From contig JBBSUC010000017.1 in the NCBI GenBank assembly GCA_038235275.1, positions 1 to 64,000 on the forward strand: DNA of 64,000 nucleotides, given 5' to 3'. Below are positions 1 to 6,910 of this stretch, one piece after another. The stretch comes from Persicitalea sp038235275. GTDB taxonomy: Bacteria; Bacteroidota; Bacteroidia; Cytophagales; Spirosomataceae. Made by a program: the position numbers and the translations under genes. The number at the start of each line of letters is the position of its first letter. Within the stretch, counting starts at the first letter, position 1. A model generated the notes under the pieces. The model made no database searches and was not told where the DNA came from. It saw only the letters and a program-made list of their open reading frames with translations.

Positions 1-478
1 CGTCTGGCCCCGGTGTTCCGGCTGTCCCCTGCTGCCCGACTGGCCCCGGTTTTCCAGCATTCCCCTGCGGCCCGATTGGCCCCGGTATTCCAGCAATCCC
101 CTGCGGCCCGATTGGCCCCGCTGTTCCGGCTGTCCCCTGCGGCCCGATTGGCCCCGGTATTCCAGCAATCCCCTGCGGCCCGATTGGCCCCGCTGTTCCG
201 GCAGACCCCTGCGGCCCGATTGGCCCCGCCGTTCCGGCAGTCCCCTGCGGCCCGATTGGCCCCACCGGACCAATGGAGCCTATGCCGGTTGCCGCCACCG
301 AACTTATGTAATTGGTCACTGTGGAAAAAACCGCCCGAAAATCACGCGGCTTGATCTGTCTGCTGTTGTTGTCAGGCAGTCTGGTGTTGATGGTATCCAA
401 CACCTGTGCGCTGCTCAACTGTGCACTCACAGGGCAAAATCCGCATAAAAAAACAAGAAGCAAAAGTATATTTTTCAT
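1..478 (-). CDS. Collagen-like repeat fibre protein, 3' end outside window
   Basis: An open frame begins at an ATG at 478 and runs off the window start without a stop (159 codons visible). The product has a signal peptide (MKNILLLLVFLCGF then PVSAQ), a short alpha-helical region of about 45 residues (DTINTRLPDNNSRQIKPRDF), then perfect Gly-X-Y triplets made of alternating GPIGPQG units with TAGTAG or IAGIPG spacers. The triplet tract covers roughly positions 1-265 at DNA level. Such N-terminal helices before collagen triplets occur in trimeric fibres of Bacteroidota phages and surface proteins. It could be a receptor-binding fibre of the provirus or a secreted host-surface protein; the signal peptide is unusual for a tail fibre and suggests export. 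Confidence 0.8.
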   Translation of the reverse strand, partial: MKNILLLLVFLCGFCPVSAQLSSAQVLDTINTRLPDNNSRQIKPRDFRAVFSTVTNYISSVAATGIGSIGPVGPIGPQGTAGTAGPIGPQGSAGTAGPIGPQGIAGIPGPIGPQGTAGTAGPIGPQGIAGIPGPIGPQGNAGKPGPVGQQGTAGTPGPD

Positions 479-491
479 GGTGCTTATGATT

Positions 492-680
492 TTATTTCAA
501 AATAACGATACTCTTAACAGCCCTGATTTTATCTCGCACAGAACCGATATTGAATTTTTTACCAATCTTGAAATACTCTTCAATTTGTCGGTTAGTTAGA
601 TGGCCAGCCATTGAAGTGGTGATAGTGTCGCCGCCTTCATACTCAACCTGAATAACTCTTAACTTGGGGTACTTACTCAT
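492..680 (-). CDS. Hypothetical protein, 62 aa
   Basis: Short gene in the minus-strand series, ending 14 bp before the collagen gene starts. It has no signal peptide or membrane segment; it is soluble and basic, with a predicted beta-strand start (LRVIQVEYEGGD) and a helical middle. I do not recognise the family. Its position in the late virion/lysis series suggests a role with the fibre, but this is only positional. Confidence 0.55.
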   Translation of the reverse strand: MSKYPKLRVIQVEYEGGDTITTSMAGHLTNRQIEEYFKIGKKFNIGSVRDKIRAVKSIVILK

Positions 681-709
681 TTTATAGATGCTTAAAGATG
701 ATGTTACGA

Positions 710-1030
710 TTAGGCAAATCCGCCCTCTTCCAATTTTGAGAGGCGAGCGAGAATTTGTATTTGTTTAGCTTCCAGCGGCGAAAGGCGAGAGAGAATTTCC
801 ACTTGTTTAGCTTCCAACTGGGCCGACAATGACGGGTCAGAACTCATGGCCGGAGCAGAAACCTTGGTAATTTCGCCAAGCAAAGCTTTTATATCCTGCT
901 GAAAACCAAGATTGATTAGCCGGTTTTTTTCCTGGTCTGCCTCGCGGGCTTTCATGAGTAAATACCCGATTATGGCGATACATAGCGCCAGTATCACGAT
1001 CATTATCATATTCCCGTCTCGCTTTTCCAT
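710..1030 (-). CDS. Small membrane-anchored coiled-coil protein, 106 aa
   Basis: One N-terminal transmembrane segment (about residues 8-25, MIMIVILALCIAIIGYLL) is followed by a charged helical region. The tail contains the motif EAKQxxILxRLSxLE twice in tandem (about residues 71-85 and 86-100). The neighbouring 91-aa gene ends in the same motif, so the two are likely distant paralogs or share an oligomerisation heptad. Probably an inner-membrane or virion-membrane protein with a coiled-coil end. The function is unknown. Confidence 0.65.
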   Translation of the reverse strand: MEKRDGNMIMIVILALCIAIIGYLLMKAREADQEKNRLINLGFQQDIKALLGEITKVSAPAMSSDPSLSAQLEAKQVEILSRLSPLEAKQIQILARLSKLEEGGFA

Positions 1031-1103
1031 TGTGTTTACTTTGAAAATGAAATTTCCTTGAATGCAGGTAAGAGATTTTTCTACTTTTAATCAATCAGAA
1101 AAA

Positions 1104-1379
1104 TCAAGCCGCCTCCAACTGAGAGAGGCGATTGAGAATTTCTTTTTGTTGGGCCAACAACTGGTCAATCTGGTACTGATTGTTGGAGGAGCCGATACCC
1201 GTGGCATTCAGTTGCTTGATTTGGGTATTGACCTGATCCAGCAGGGCTTTGGCTTCGGGATTGGTGATACCATCCGAAGCGGGCTGAATGGGTTGAGCGG
1301 CTTTGGCCCGTTCCGACAGCAGCAGGAAGGCGACGCCCCCCAACAACAGTATTCCAAGAATCCAAAAGAGCGTTTTCAT
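1104..1379 (-). CDS. Small membrane-anchored coiled-coil protein, 91 aa
   Basis: An N-terminal hydrophobic helix (about residues 3-21, FWILGILLLGGVAFLLL) is followed by an Ala/Gln-rich linker and a helical tail ending in QQKEILNRLSQLEAA. This matches the repeated tail motif of the next gene downstream. It begins 7 bp after the SGNH hydrolase gene ends, so the two are probably co-transcribed. The N-terminal helix could be a signal anchor. I do not recognise the family. Confidence 0.65.
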   Translation of the reverse strand: MKTLFWILGILLLGGVAFLLLSERAKAAQPIQPASDGITNPEAKALLDQVNTQIKQLNATGIGSSNNQYQIDQLLAQQKEILNRLSQLEAA

Positions 1380-1386
1380 AGTCGTA

Positions 1387-2679
1387 TCAGTCTAGGGTTT
1401 CGATAATAAGCGCGATGACCAAGGCTCCCACGACAATCGCGGCGATGATCTTGGTCGTCTTGCTGGTTTCGCGCACGTCGTCCCGAACTTCTTCGGGAAC
1501 CAGGCTTCTGATCTGAGCCAGGGGACCGGCGAAGATGTTGCCCACCTTTACCCTGCCTGGTACATTCACATTCGGTTTCGGTACATCGATGCTCGCATTT
1601 TCCGGCGATGCTACAGCGGCATTTCCTTTGGTCAGCACCGGACTGGACTTGGCCAGGAAGTCGGTACTGATGGAGGCATTCATCAACGAGGCGTAACGCC
1701 GCCATTCGCTTTCCAGCTTGGGGTGAACCTTGTCCGTTTCGCTGGCCATTGTGCTGGTCATTTCCAGATAATCGAAGCCGGGAAACACGCCCGGCAATTC
1801 CCAGAGCCGACGAATGGCGGCGCGTTCGGGATTGGTGCCGTCGCTTCCGTTGTGGTCCAGTACCAGCACGAAGGGCAGGTTGGCATCGTAGATGCTACGC
1901 GTGTGTTCGATGACACTCTTGAACTGGTCGTAGAAAGTCTGCTCGTCGCGGCCCGCGTCGTTGATTCCGTGCTGGGTGAGAATAGCCCGGACGCCCGTCT
2001 TTTGGCAAAAATCCTCCAACGAACGTTTCAGCGGCTCGTAGGGCATTCGCTTTTCGTAGTTGATGAAGCCGTGATTGAAAGGAATGTCGTTGATCGCCTT
2101 CCAGTTTTGCTCAATGTTGGAACCGCCGAAGCCCGCGCCGTAGAAACAAACCGGCACGCCCAGGCGGCTCACCAGCATATCGCCCAGGAATCCCCAGGCC
2201 GTAGGGTTTTTGTTGAACGGCCCGCGATTGGCGTAGTCGTTCAGCGGCCCAAACTCAAACGCTACCTTGGCGTCGTTGGAATCGAAATGACTGGGCGAAA
2301 CGACGCGCTTGTCTGTGGCCCCGACGTAGCCCGTAGGATCGCCATCGACTACCGAATGGCCAAACAGCACGAAGACTTCCCCAACACCCACCGGCGAAAC
2401 CTTGGCGACGGAGCCATCGACGGTTCCCGTGTAGGCCGTGGCCACCAGTTCGTACCAGCCGCCCTTGACCGGGATTTTGTTGGAAAACTTCCCCGCCGAT
2501 GGATAGAGAATGAATCGCCCGGTTTTCTCGCCCTGATTCGGGAATTCTTCTTTGGGCGTGAGTTCCACGGCGATGCTGGTCACGCCCGCGTCGCAGGTGC
2601 CTTCTACCAGCACGTAGCCAACGTTGTTGTTGGCGCGTTGGATTACTTCGTTTGTTACGGGATGGTCGATGGAGATCAT
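1387..2679 (-). CDS. SGNH/GDSL-type esterase with C-terminal membrane anchor, 430 aa
   Basis: The central domain has the SGNH hydrolase blocks: VLFGHSVVDGD (block I nucleophile Ser), a glycine block GAGFGGSN, HGINDAG (block III Asn), and DKVHP near the end of the domain (DxxH catalytic His). The family includes sialate and polysaccharide O-acetylesterases, so it probably deacetylates a surface polysaccharide. An N-terminal beta-rich region of about 100 residues looks like an Ig-type or carbohydrate-binding domain. There is no signal peptide, but the last 22 residues form a membrane anchor (IIAAIVVGALVIALII), as in several other proteins of this element. I infer a virion-borne receptor-modifying enzyme; a lipoprotein-like host enzyme is less likely given the neighbours. 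Confidence 0.8.
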   Translation of the reverse strand: MISIDHPVTNEVIQRANNNVGYVLVEGTCDAGVTSIAVELTPKEEFPNQGEKTGRFILYPSAGKFSNKIPVKGGWYELVATAYTGTVDGSVAKVSPVGVGEVFVLFGHSVVDGDPTGYVGATDKRVVSPSHFDSNDAKVAFEFGPLNDYANRGPFNKNPTAWGFLGDMLVSRLGVPVCFYGAGFGGSNIEQNWKAINDIPFNHGFINYEKRMPYEPLKRSLEDFCQKTGVRAILTQHGINDAGRDEQTFYDQFKSVIEHTRSIYDANLPFVLVLDHNGSDGTNPERAAIRRLWELPGVFPGFDYLEMTSTMASETDKVHPKLESEWRRYASLMNASISTDFLAKSSPVLTKGNAAVASPENASIDVPKPNVNVPGRVKVGNIFAGPLAQIRSLVPEEVRDDVRETSKTTKIIAAIVVGALVIALIIETLD

Positions 2680-2720
2680 TTTCTTTCAATTGACGGGTTG
2701 ATAATTCCGGATTCTCAGCT

Positions 2721-3026
2721 TCACTTGAACACTTCGCGCGCTGCGGCTTTGCTCACCGATTTCCACGTTGGGATTGGTTCACCGCGACGACCAGCATAGT
2801 AGATTTTCTGCACGGCCTGTTTGTTCATTTCTTCAATTTTGTTCTGTTGGCGTTTCTGGGCCACCGATGGAGCCTTTTTCACCTTGGAAACTTTCGAAAC
2901 GTCCGTCATCGGCTTTTTACGCGCGGCGGTTTTCTTTTTCACCGTCGTTTTTTTGGCGGTCATTTTTTTAGCGGCGGGCTTGCGCTTGGCAGTCGTCTTA
3001 CGCTTGGAGGTCGTTTTTGCTTTCAT
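2721..3026 (-). CDS. Histone H1-like basic protein, 101 aa
   Basis: The first 50 residues are almost only Lys, Ala, Thr and Arg in AKKT/AAKRK-type repeats, like the C-terminal tails of histone H1 and bacterial HctB-type proteins. The remaining half is a less biased helical segment (QKRQQNKIEEMNKQAV). Such tails bind and compact DNA without sequence preference. Its place between the lysis and fibre genes of a provirus suggests a virion core or packaging protein. The start overlaps the end of the 54-aa gene upstream by 29 bp, so the two are translationally linked. Low-complexity tails converge easily, so homology to any one family is uncertain. Confidence 0.7.
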   Translation of the reverse strand: MKAKTTSKRKTTAKRKPAAKKMTAKKTTVKKKTAARKKPMTDVSKVSKVKKAPSVAQKRQQNKIEEMNKQAVQKIYYAGRRGEPIPTWKSVSKAAAREVFK

Positions 3027-3162
3027 GTGAGCTTTGATTAGAAGTTTTGACGTAATCAGATTCGCGAACCGTGGTCGCCGGGTTCGCTACGGCGTAAGCT
3101 TTGCTGACGTACTCCCCGGTTTCAGCGTCCCGGTATCGGATTATTTTCATTTTCTTATCCAT
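2998..3162 (-). CDS. Small RDAxTGxYV-type protein, 54 aa
   Basis: The product begins MDKKMKIIRYRDAETGEYVS and continues with KAYAVANPATTVRESDY. It resembles a widespread family of tiny bacterial and phage proteins with the pattern RYRDAxTGxFVxxxYAxxxPxTTVxE, of unknown function. The ATG at 3162 follows the SLT gene stop by 11 bp. The 3' end overlaps the histone-like gene in another frame. Recognition is from memory of the family pattern. Confidence 0.6.
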   Translation of the reverse strand: MDKKMKIIRYRDAETGEYVSKAYAVANPATTVRESDYVKTSNQSSHESKNDLQA

Positions 3163-3173
3163 AGCAAAATTGG

Positions 3174-3815
3174 TTAGGTTACGATGTCAAGCATTCCGTT
3201 CATTCCGCACAGTTTCAGCACGTAGTCCCGGGCCTCGTCGCTCAATGTGGCGAGTAGTTCGTCGGTGTTGCCCGTGAATGAGCTCAGCGTACTACGGCGG
3301 TAATAGTACCCTTGGTTGTAGCGCAAGCCGACCAAATCCATGCGTACCTGGTCGCTCACTGTATGTTCGGCAATCAGCGTACTTAGGTGCAAGGCTCCGA
3401 TGAACAGATTTACCTCGGGACGTTTCAGATCGCCGGACGTGATGATCTGGTTTCCCATTTGTGAATTGGCCAGAGCGGAGAACTTAGCGGGAAGCAATCT
3501 TTTCAACTCGGCGTCCTCTTCGTCGGTGAGTCGCCGGGCGCGGCGTTCCAGCGTAATCATGTCGGTTGCGGATAATGGCTTGATCTGCATCAAGCCGATG
3601 GCCCCGGCGCTGCTTACCGCCGTAGCATTGCCACCCGCATTTTCCAGAAGCATTTTGGCGTAAATCGCGAATTTTGGCACGAAGGAAAGCCCGGCTACGT
3701 GGTCCACCATTGCCCCAAAGCGATTCCGCAAGTCGGCCAGCCTTTCCAGGAAAGCGTCGGCTTGCGGTTTCGTGTAGAAACTCTGTTTGGTCGATGGTAC
3801 CAGGTATTTCCCCAT
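3174..3815 (-). CDS. Lytic transglycosylase-like muramidase (SLT fold), 213 aa
   Basis: Contains the SLT signature: LLENAGGNATAVSSAGAIGL then MQIKP at about residues 56-80. The Glu of LLEN is the candidate catalytic acid and AGAIGLMQIKP is the typical following loop. A later RYNQGYYYR fits the conserved tyrosine/asparagine strand. No signal peptide is visible. It sits at the end of the lysis cassette, 4 bp after a 44-aa membrane protein, so it could act in lysis or in cell-wall penetration during entry. The Glu is followed by Asn rather than the usual Ser, so activity should not be assumed. Confidence 0.75.
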   Translation of the reverse strand: MGKYLVPSTKQSFYTKPQADAFLERLADLRNRFGAMVDHVAGLSFVPKFAIYAKMLLENAGGNATAVSSAGAIGLMQIKPLSATDMITLERRARRLTDEEDAELKRLLPAKFSALANSQMGNQIITSGDLKRPEVNLFIGALHLSTLIAEHTVSDQVRMDLVGLRYNQGYYYRRSTLSSFTGNTDELLATLSDEARDYVLKLCGMNGMLDIVT

Positions 3816-3819
3816 GAAA

Positions 3820-3954
3820 TCAGTAGGTCTTGATTACTTCAAATGTGCGGGCTTTCTTCTGGCGCACCGGGTAGTAATACCAAATGTTCCAGACCAGGTA
3901 GCCGCCCACGGCTACGATGACAATCCACAGGATGCGAATCAGCGTTTTGTTCAC
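3820..3954 (-). CDS. Small single-pass membrane protein, 44 aa
   Basis: A GTG at 3954 overlaps the TGA of the holin gene by 3 bases (GTGA), and the stop is 4 bp before the SLT gene. The product has one hydrophobic helix (about residues 4-24, LIRILWIVIVAVGGYLVWNI), then YYYPV and a basic tail. The tight stop/start coupling on both sides supports it as real. It may be a second small lysis or holin-accessory protein; the family is not recognised. Confidence 0.6.
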   Translation of the reverse strand: MNKTLIRILWIVIVAVGGYLVWNIWYYYPVRQKKARTFEVIKTY

Positions 3955-4427
3955 TCCGGGTTTCCTTTTTCGTCAAAATCCTCCAACCTTTTCAGCAATG
4001 CCTGCGGGATTAGTCCCGGATAAATAATGGCGACATTCCTGATGATGGAAATAGCCTCCCGCAGGATGAGAGCCACGTAAAAGACATTGTCAATCCAACC
4101 GAACAGGCCGTTGTTTTCGCCATGCACCAGGAAGTGGGTCAGGACGTGCGAGATGACCAGGATGCTGAAATAGATAATGGTCTTTATAAGCACTTGCGTG
4201 TATCCGGCCCGGCTGATGACTTTATCCCGCCAGGCTTTTACCAGGCCGACAACCGTATCCACGATCATGGCCACCAACAGGAAAACGGCAAACTCCCAAT
4301 CTGAGAAAACGTACTTTGCAATTACTTGCCCGAGTACGCCAAGAGAAATGGAGAAGGCCAACACCTGCGGCGAAGCGAAGTAGTCGAATAATTGCAATGC
4401 GGGTATTTTGAAGCGTTCAAAAAGCAC
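3951..4427 (-). CDS. Phage holin family protein, 158 aa
   Basis: Several hydrophobic helices (about residues 25-42, 46-65, 82-102 and 112-125) are arranged like the Bacteroidota phage-holin family, including the motif VAMIVDTVVGLVKAWRDK typical of that group. The end is charged (KRLEDFDEKGNPE). The start codon is GTG; no better ATG exists upstream. Holins form membrane lesions that release or activate the endolysin. It lies between spanin-like genes and the SLT gene. Confidence 0.8.
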   Translation of the reverse strand: MLFERFKIPALQLFDYFASPQVLAFSISLGVLGQVIAKYVFSDWEFAVFLLVAMIVDTVVGLVKAWRDKVISRAGYTQVLIKTIIYFSILVISHVLTHFLVHGENNGLFGWIDNVFYVALILREAISIIRNVAIIYPGLIPQALLKRLEDFDEKGNPE

Positions 4428-4439
4428 GTCTTTATGTGT

Positions 4440-4883
4440 TTAGATGAGTAGAAAGAAAATGATTAGGGACAAAAAGCCACCTACACCAACGCCCTGCTTT
4501 TGCCCGCGAACCTTGGCCTCCTTAACCGCCTCGCGGCGGCTGACTGAATCCAACTGCATTTGAATCCGAGTCACGGCCACAAACATTTCGTGCGTTTTGG
4601 TAGTCTGTAGCATCGCTACTTTTAGCGAGGCTACCAGGCTATCGCAAGCCGCCGTGCGGGGTTTCAGGTACTCGAACTTCACCACGGAGTCTTCTAAGGC
4701 TGTCACGTATTGCAGGTCGAAGCCCTCGCTGAATTCTTGCGCGGACGCTGTCACGCAACGCAGCAGCCCCAGGACCATGAGCGCGGACAAGAGCAGCAAT
4801 CGAATCGTATTCCGACGCGAAGACTTGGTACACGGAATCGTGGCGGTTGGCTTTTTCATAATCCAATTTTCGGAGTTCTTCAT
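4440..4883 (-). CDS. Spanin-like exported protein with C-terminal membrane helix, 147 aa
   Basis: A basic N-terminus and a hydrophobic stretch (about residues 27-42, IRLLLLSALMVLGLL) precede a possible cleavage site at SAQ. The helical middle is rich in DSL/DSV patterns, and the last 15 residues are hydrophobic (GGFLSLIIFFLLI). The first 245 bp overlap the preceding 135-aa gene in a different frame, the classic Rz/Rz1 layout. A strict lipobox is absent (LLRC precedes VTASAQ), so it may not be a lipoprotein. ATGs exist at 4883 and 4859; the second gives a shorter signal. The spanin role is inferred from position and topology. Confidence 0.6.
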   Translation of the reverse strand: MKNSENWIMKKPTATIPCTKSSRRNTIRLLLLSALMVLGLLRCVTASAQEFSEGFDLQYVTALEDSVVKFEYLKPRTAACDSLVASLKVAMLQTTKTHEMFVAVTRIQMQLDSVSRREAVKEAKVRGQKQGVGVGGFLSLIIFFLLI

Positions 4884-5046
4884 ATTTGTTCAAGCTATCG
4901 CGGGCATCGGCCAGGGCTTCAATTCGCGTTTCCTTCCAATTCTGCGCTTTCATGCGCTTGTGATTTTGCCAGAACTGCCACGCCACCAGGCAAGCCACGA
5001 CTGCGCTAACCAGCACGACCCAGAAGCGAACGTTGAAGCTTTTCAT
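4639..5046 (-). CDS. i-spanin-like membrane protein with periplasmic coiled coil, 135 aa
   Basis: One N-terminal transmembrane segment (about residues 7-25, RFWVVLVSAVVACLVAWQF) is followed by a long charged helical region, as in Rz-type inner-membrane spanins. The ATG overlaps the stop of the upstream 44-aa gene (ATGA). Its 3' 245 bp are shared, in another frame, with the downstream 147-aa gene. Both products carry repeated Asp-Ser-(Val/Ile/Leu) segments. An Rz-type function is inferred, not shown. Confidence 0.65.
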   Translation of the reverse strand: MKSFNVRFWVVLVSAVVACLVAWQFWQNHKRMKAQNWKETRIEALADARDSLNKYEELRKLDYEKANRHDSVYQVFASEYDSIAALVRAHGPGAAALRDSVRARIQRGLRPAIRDSLRRLRGEVRVPETPHGGLR

Positions 5047-5177
5047 TTGGCTTTGCCCAGGGCTTTCCGGTTCACTTTGATGGAAAGCACGTTGGCGTAA
5101 ATGGCCAGCCCGAAGGCGACCAGGCTCACGAGGCCAATGATAATGGCAGCGGTGCGGTCAGATTTGTTTGCATCCAT
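5043..5177 (-). CDS. Small single-pass membrane protein, 44 aa
   Basis: The ATG at 5177 lies within the 3' end of the endolysin gene, and its TGA at 5043-5045 overlaps the next start. The product is MDANKSDR, then a hydrophobic helix (AAIIIGLVSLVAFGLAIYA), then a basic tail. The two-sided overlap in a lysis cassette supports translation. It is a candidate second holin, antiholin or pinholin by size and topology only. Confidence 0.6.
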   Translation of the reverse strand: MDANKSDRTAAIIIGLVSLVAFGLAIYANVLSIKVNRKALGKAK

Positions 5178-5818
5178 GATATAATTGCTTTTCGATTGAT
5201 GAATAATAGAGTCAGTACCAGGCTAATCGCGATCACGATTAGGATGGGTGTCAGCTTTTTTTTTTCGACCCTCGCGCCTTCTCCCAGAACCCGCAGGGCA
5301 TTGTTGGTAAAGTCGATGCGCTCATTCAGGGCGGTATAGCCACCGTTGACTTTGTAAGTAATCGCCTCCACGTCCAAAGTATCGGCCAGCCGATTGAGCG
5401 TTTTCATATCCCAATAGTCGCCAGCAGACAGCGCAGCCCAGGGGTACAATCCCAGGGCGTCGGGGTTCGCGACGAAATCAAAATTCAATCGACGACTGAC
5501 GGAGCCGTAGTTGGCCCGGCCCGTGGTCTGGATGAGTCCCCGGCCCCGGAAGCGATAACCGTCGCCCGCTACGGTGTTGCCCAAATCCCGGCGGCCTTCG
5601 TACCTCTTTTGCTGTGAGGTCGGTCCCCAGAGTTCCCGCGTAAACTGCAACTGCCCACTTTCTTGCCCCAACTGACCCATGAAACACGCCACGCGGTCAA
5701 CGGTGTGGATGTCGTAGCGTTTCAGGGTATCGTTCAGCGACGGGAGCGCATTTTCGATGTTGCTCCGCGTAGCTTTTGGAAAAATCTGCGCGACTTGGGC
5801 TATGTTGAGCGTAATCAT
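5126..5818 (-). CDS. GH19 chitinase-like endolysin with C-terminal membrane helix, 230 aa
   Basis: The GH19 (lysozyme-like) domain covers about residues 5-180. It has the catalytic-Glu region MGQLGQESGQLQFTREL and the highly conserved stretch YRFRGRGLIQTTGRANYG. In phages this family cleaves the peptidoglycan glycan strand. The end of the protein carries a hydrophobic helix (ILIVIAISLVLTLLFI), so the enzyme is probably membrane-tethered, like many other proteins here. It heads the lysis block. Confidence 0.85.
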   Translation of the reverse strand: MITLNIAQVAQIFPKATRSNIENALPSLNDTLKRYDIHTVDRVACFMGQLGQESGQLQFTRELWGPTSQQKRYEGRRDLGNTVAGDGYRFRGRGLIQTTGRANYGSVSRRLNFDFVANPDALGLYPWAALSAGDYWDMKTLNRLADTLDVEAITYKVNGGYTALNERIDFTNNALRVLGEGARVEKKKLTPILIVIAISLVLTLLFINRKAIISWMQTNLTAPLPLSLAS

Positions 5819-5832
5819 CAGTCAGACAAGGT

Positions 5833-6282
5833 TTAGACCTTTACCAAGAAATCAGCATATACCCAACCGTCGCCGATGCCGGGAATTCCGCTGAGTAGCA
5901 CGTAATAACCGGGCGTCGATAGGCCAAAGGATTGGTCGAAATTTACACCTCGGGTAATTTTCCCCGCGTACTGACCTCCCTTCAATGTTCCCTTTACAAG
6001 CTTAATGGAGGTAGTGCTACGTACATTGACGCGTTGAAGTCTGAGAGGGATTTTTACCTGTTGACCTATGGCGTATTTGCCATTGACAACGGCAGGTACG
6101 TCAGCCGCTGGCGCAGGCTCAGTACTATTCGGCACCGTTACAGTTCCGGCACTTATCGCAGGTTCAAGCGATGCTTCAGGGCGATTCTGCAATCGAAGAG
6201 CCTTCACTAAGTAGATAAGCACGACCGCAACTAGCCCTATGCCAATTAGGTTTACTAGCGGAAATTGAAGTTTCTTTTTCAT
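5833..6282 (-). CDS. Membrane-anchored hypothetical protein, 149 aa
   Basis: An N-terminal anchor (about residues 10-28, LIGIGLVAVVLIYLVKALR) is followed by a Pro/Ala-rich linker and a compact beta-rich domain (residues 70-149) that begins GKYAIGQQVKIPL and ends DGWVYADFLVKV. The end resembles an SH3-like fold, but I cannot name a family. The ATG at 6282 overlaps the preceding stop (ATGA). A virion membrane protein is likely from context. Confidence 0.6.
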   Translation of the reverse strand: MKKKLQFPLVNLIGIGLVAVVLIYLVKALRLQNRPEASLEPAISAGTVTVPNSTEPAPAADVPAVVNGKYAIGQQVKIPLRLQRVNVRSTTSIKLVKGTLKGGQYAGKITRGVNFDQSFGLSTPGYYVLLSGIPGIGDGWVYADFLVKV

Positions 6283-6467
6283 ATCAGGCGGTCAATTACT
6301 TTGCTCATAAGGATAATGACCAGCCCGGCCAGCATGGCCCCGCCGATAATTTTCAAAATGGTGTCGTTCTCGAACGCCACGTTGAAATCAACCTGCGGTG
6401 AACTTTTCCCGGTGAGTACGTCGAGTATCTTCCCGGCATTTTCTTGTGATGTTGCGCTGTTCATCAT
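6279..6467 (-). CDS. Small single-pass membrane protein, 62 aa
   Basis: A polar N-terminal half is followed by one hydrophobic helix (about residues 39-55, ILKIIGGAMLAGLVIILM) and a short end with Lys and Arg (SKVIDRLI). Its size and layout resemble small coat or membrane proteins of filamentous and membrane-containing viruses. It overlaps the next gene by 4 bp. No family is recognised. Confidence 0.6.
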   Translation of the reverse strand: MMNSATSQENAGKILDVLTGKSSPQVDFNVAFENDTILKIIGGAMLAGLVIILMSKVIDRLI

Positions 6468-6472
6468 AGTGG

Positions 6473-6910
6473 TCAGAATAAGTTGAGTGAACGGAGCCGG
6501 TTGGTCACGGTGTCCATTGCGGTGGTCGGGAAGGTTTCTTCGTCTATCCGCTTGGTCAGCGTTTTCCCTTCGGTTTGTTCGTATCGGGCGTTCCAGGCTT
6601 TATACACGTAGGTCACCTGGTCGTTGGTGAGGGCAGCGTAACGCTGGAAAATGAGTTCTTTCGACTGGCTGAAATCGAATCCGTCCAGGACATCGAAAGT
6701 TTGGCTTACCAATTCATCCAGCACGGCCCGGCCCCCAGCGGGAAGCGTGGAACCTCCATCGGGATAAGGCACACCGGCACTGCTGGATTTGAACTTGCGC
6801 TTAGCGGCGTTGTAGCCCCACCAGAACAGCAGCCCGATTACAATGGCCCCGACGAGCAAGTATTGGAACGGACGGGACTTCACGTACTCAGTGAGTTGGC
6901 TCTTTTTCAT
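6473..6910 (-). CDS. Membrane-anchored hypothetical protein, 145 aa
   Basis: One N-terminal transmembrane segment (about residues 16-34, YLLVGAIVIGLLFWWGY) is followed by a basic patch (AAKRKFKSS) and a soluble, mostly helical domain. The gene overlaps its upstream neighbour by 4 bp. By position in the block of membrane proteins it is probably structural; there is no recognisable homology. Confidence 0.6.
   Translation of the reverse strand: MKKSQLTEYVKSRPFQYLLVGAIVIGLLFWWGYNAAKRKFKSSSAGVPYPDGGSTLPAGGRAVLDELVSQTFDVLDGFDFSQSKELIFQRYAALTNDQVTYVYKAWNARYEQTEGKTLTKRIDEETFPTTAMDTVTNRLRSLNLF

Noticed and set aside
13..354. Plus-strand open frame with SPAARLAPVFQ-type repeats
   Set aside because: It is the opposite strand of the collagen-triplet gene. 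The minus-strand frame has a signal peptide and Gly-X-Y triplets.
1723..2799. Plus-strand open frame of 358 codons
   Set aside because: Antisense to the SGNH esterase gene, whose catalytic blocks are clear on the minus strand.
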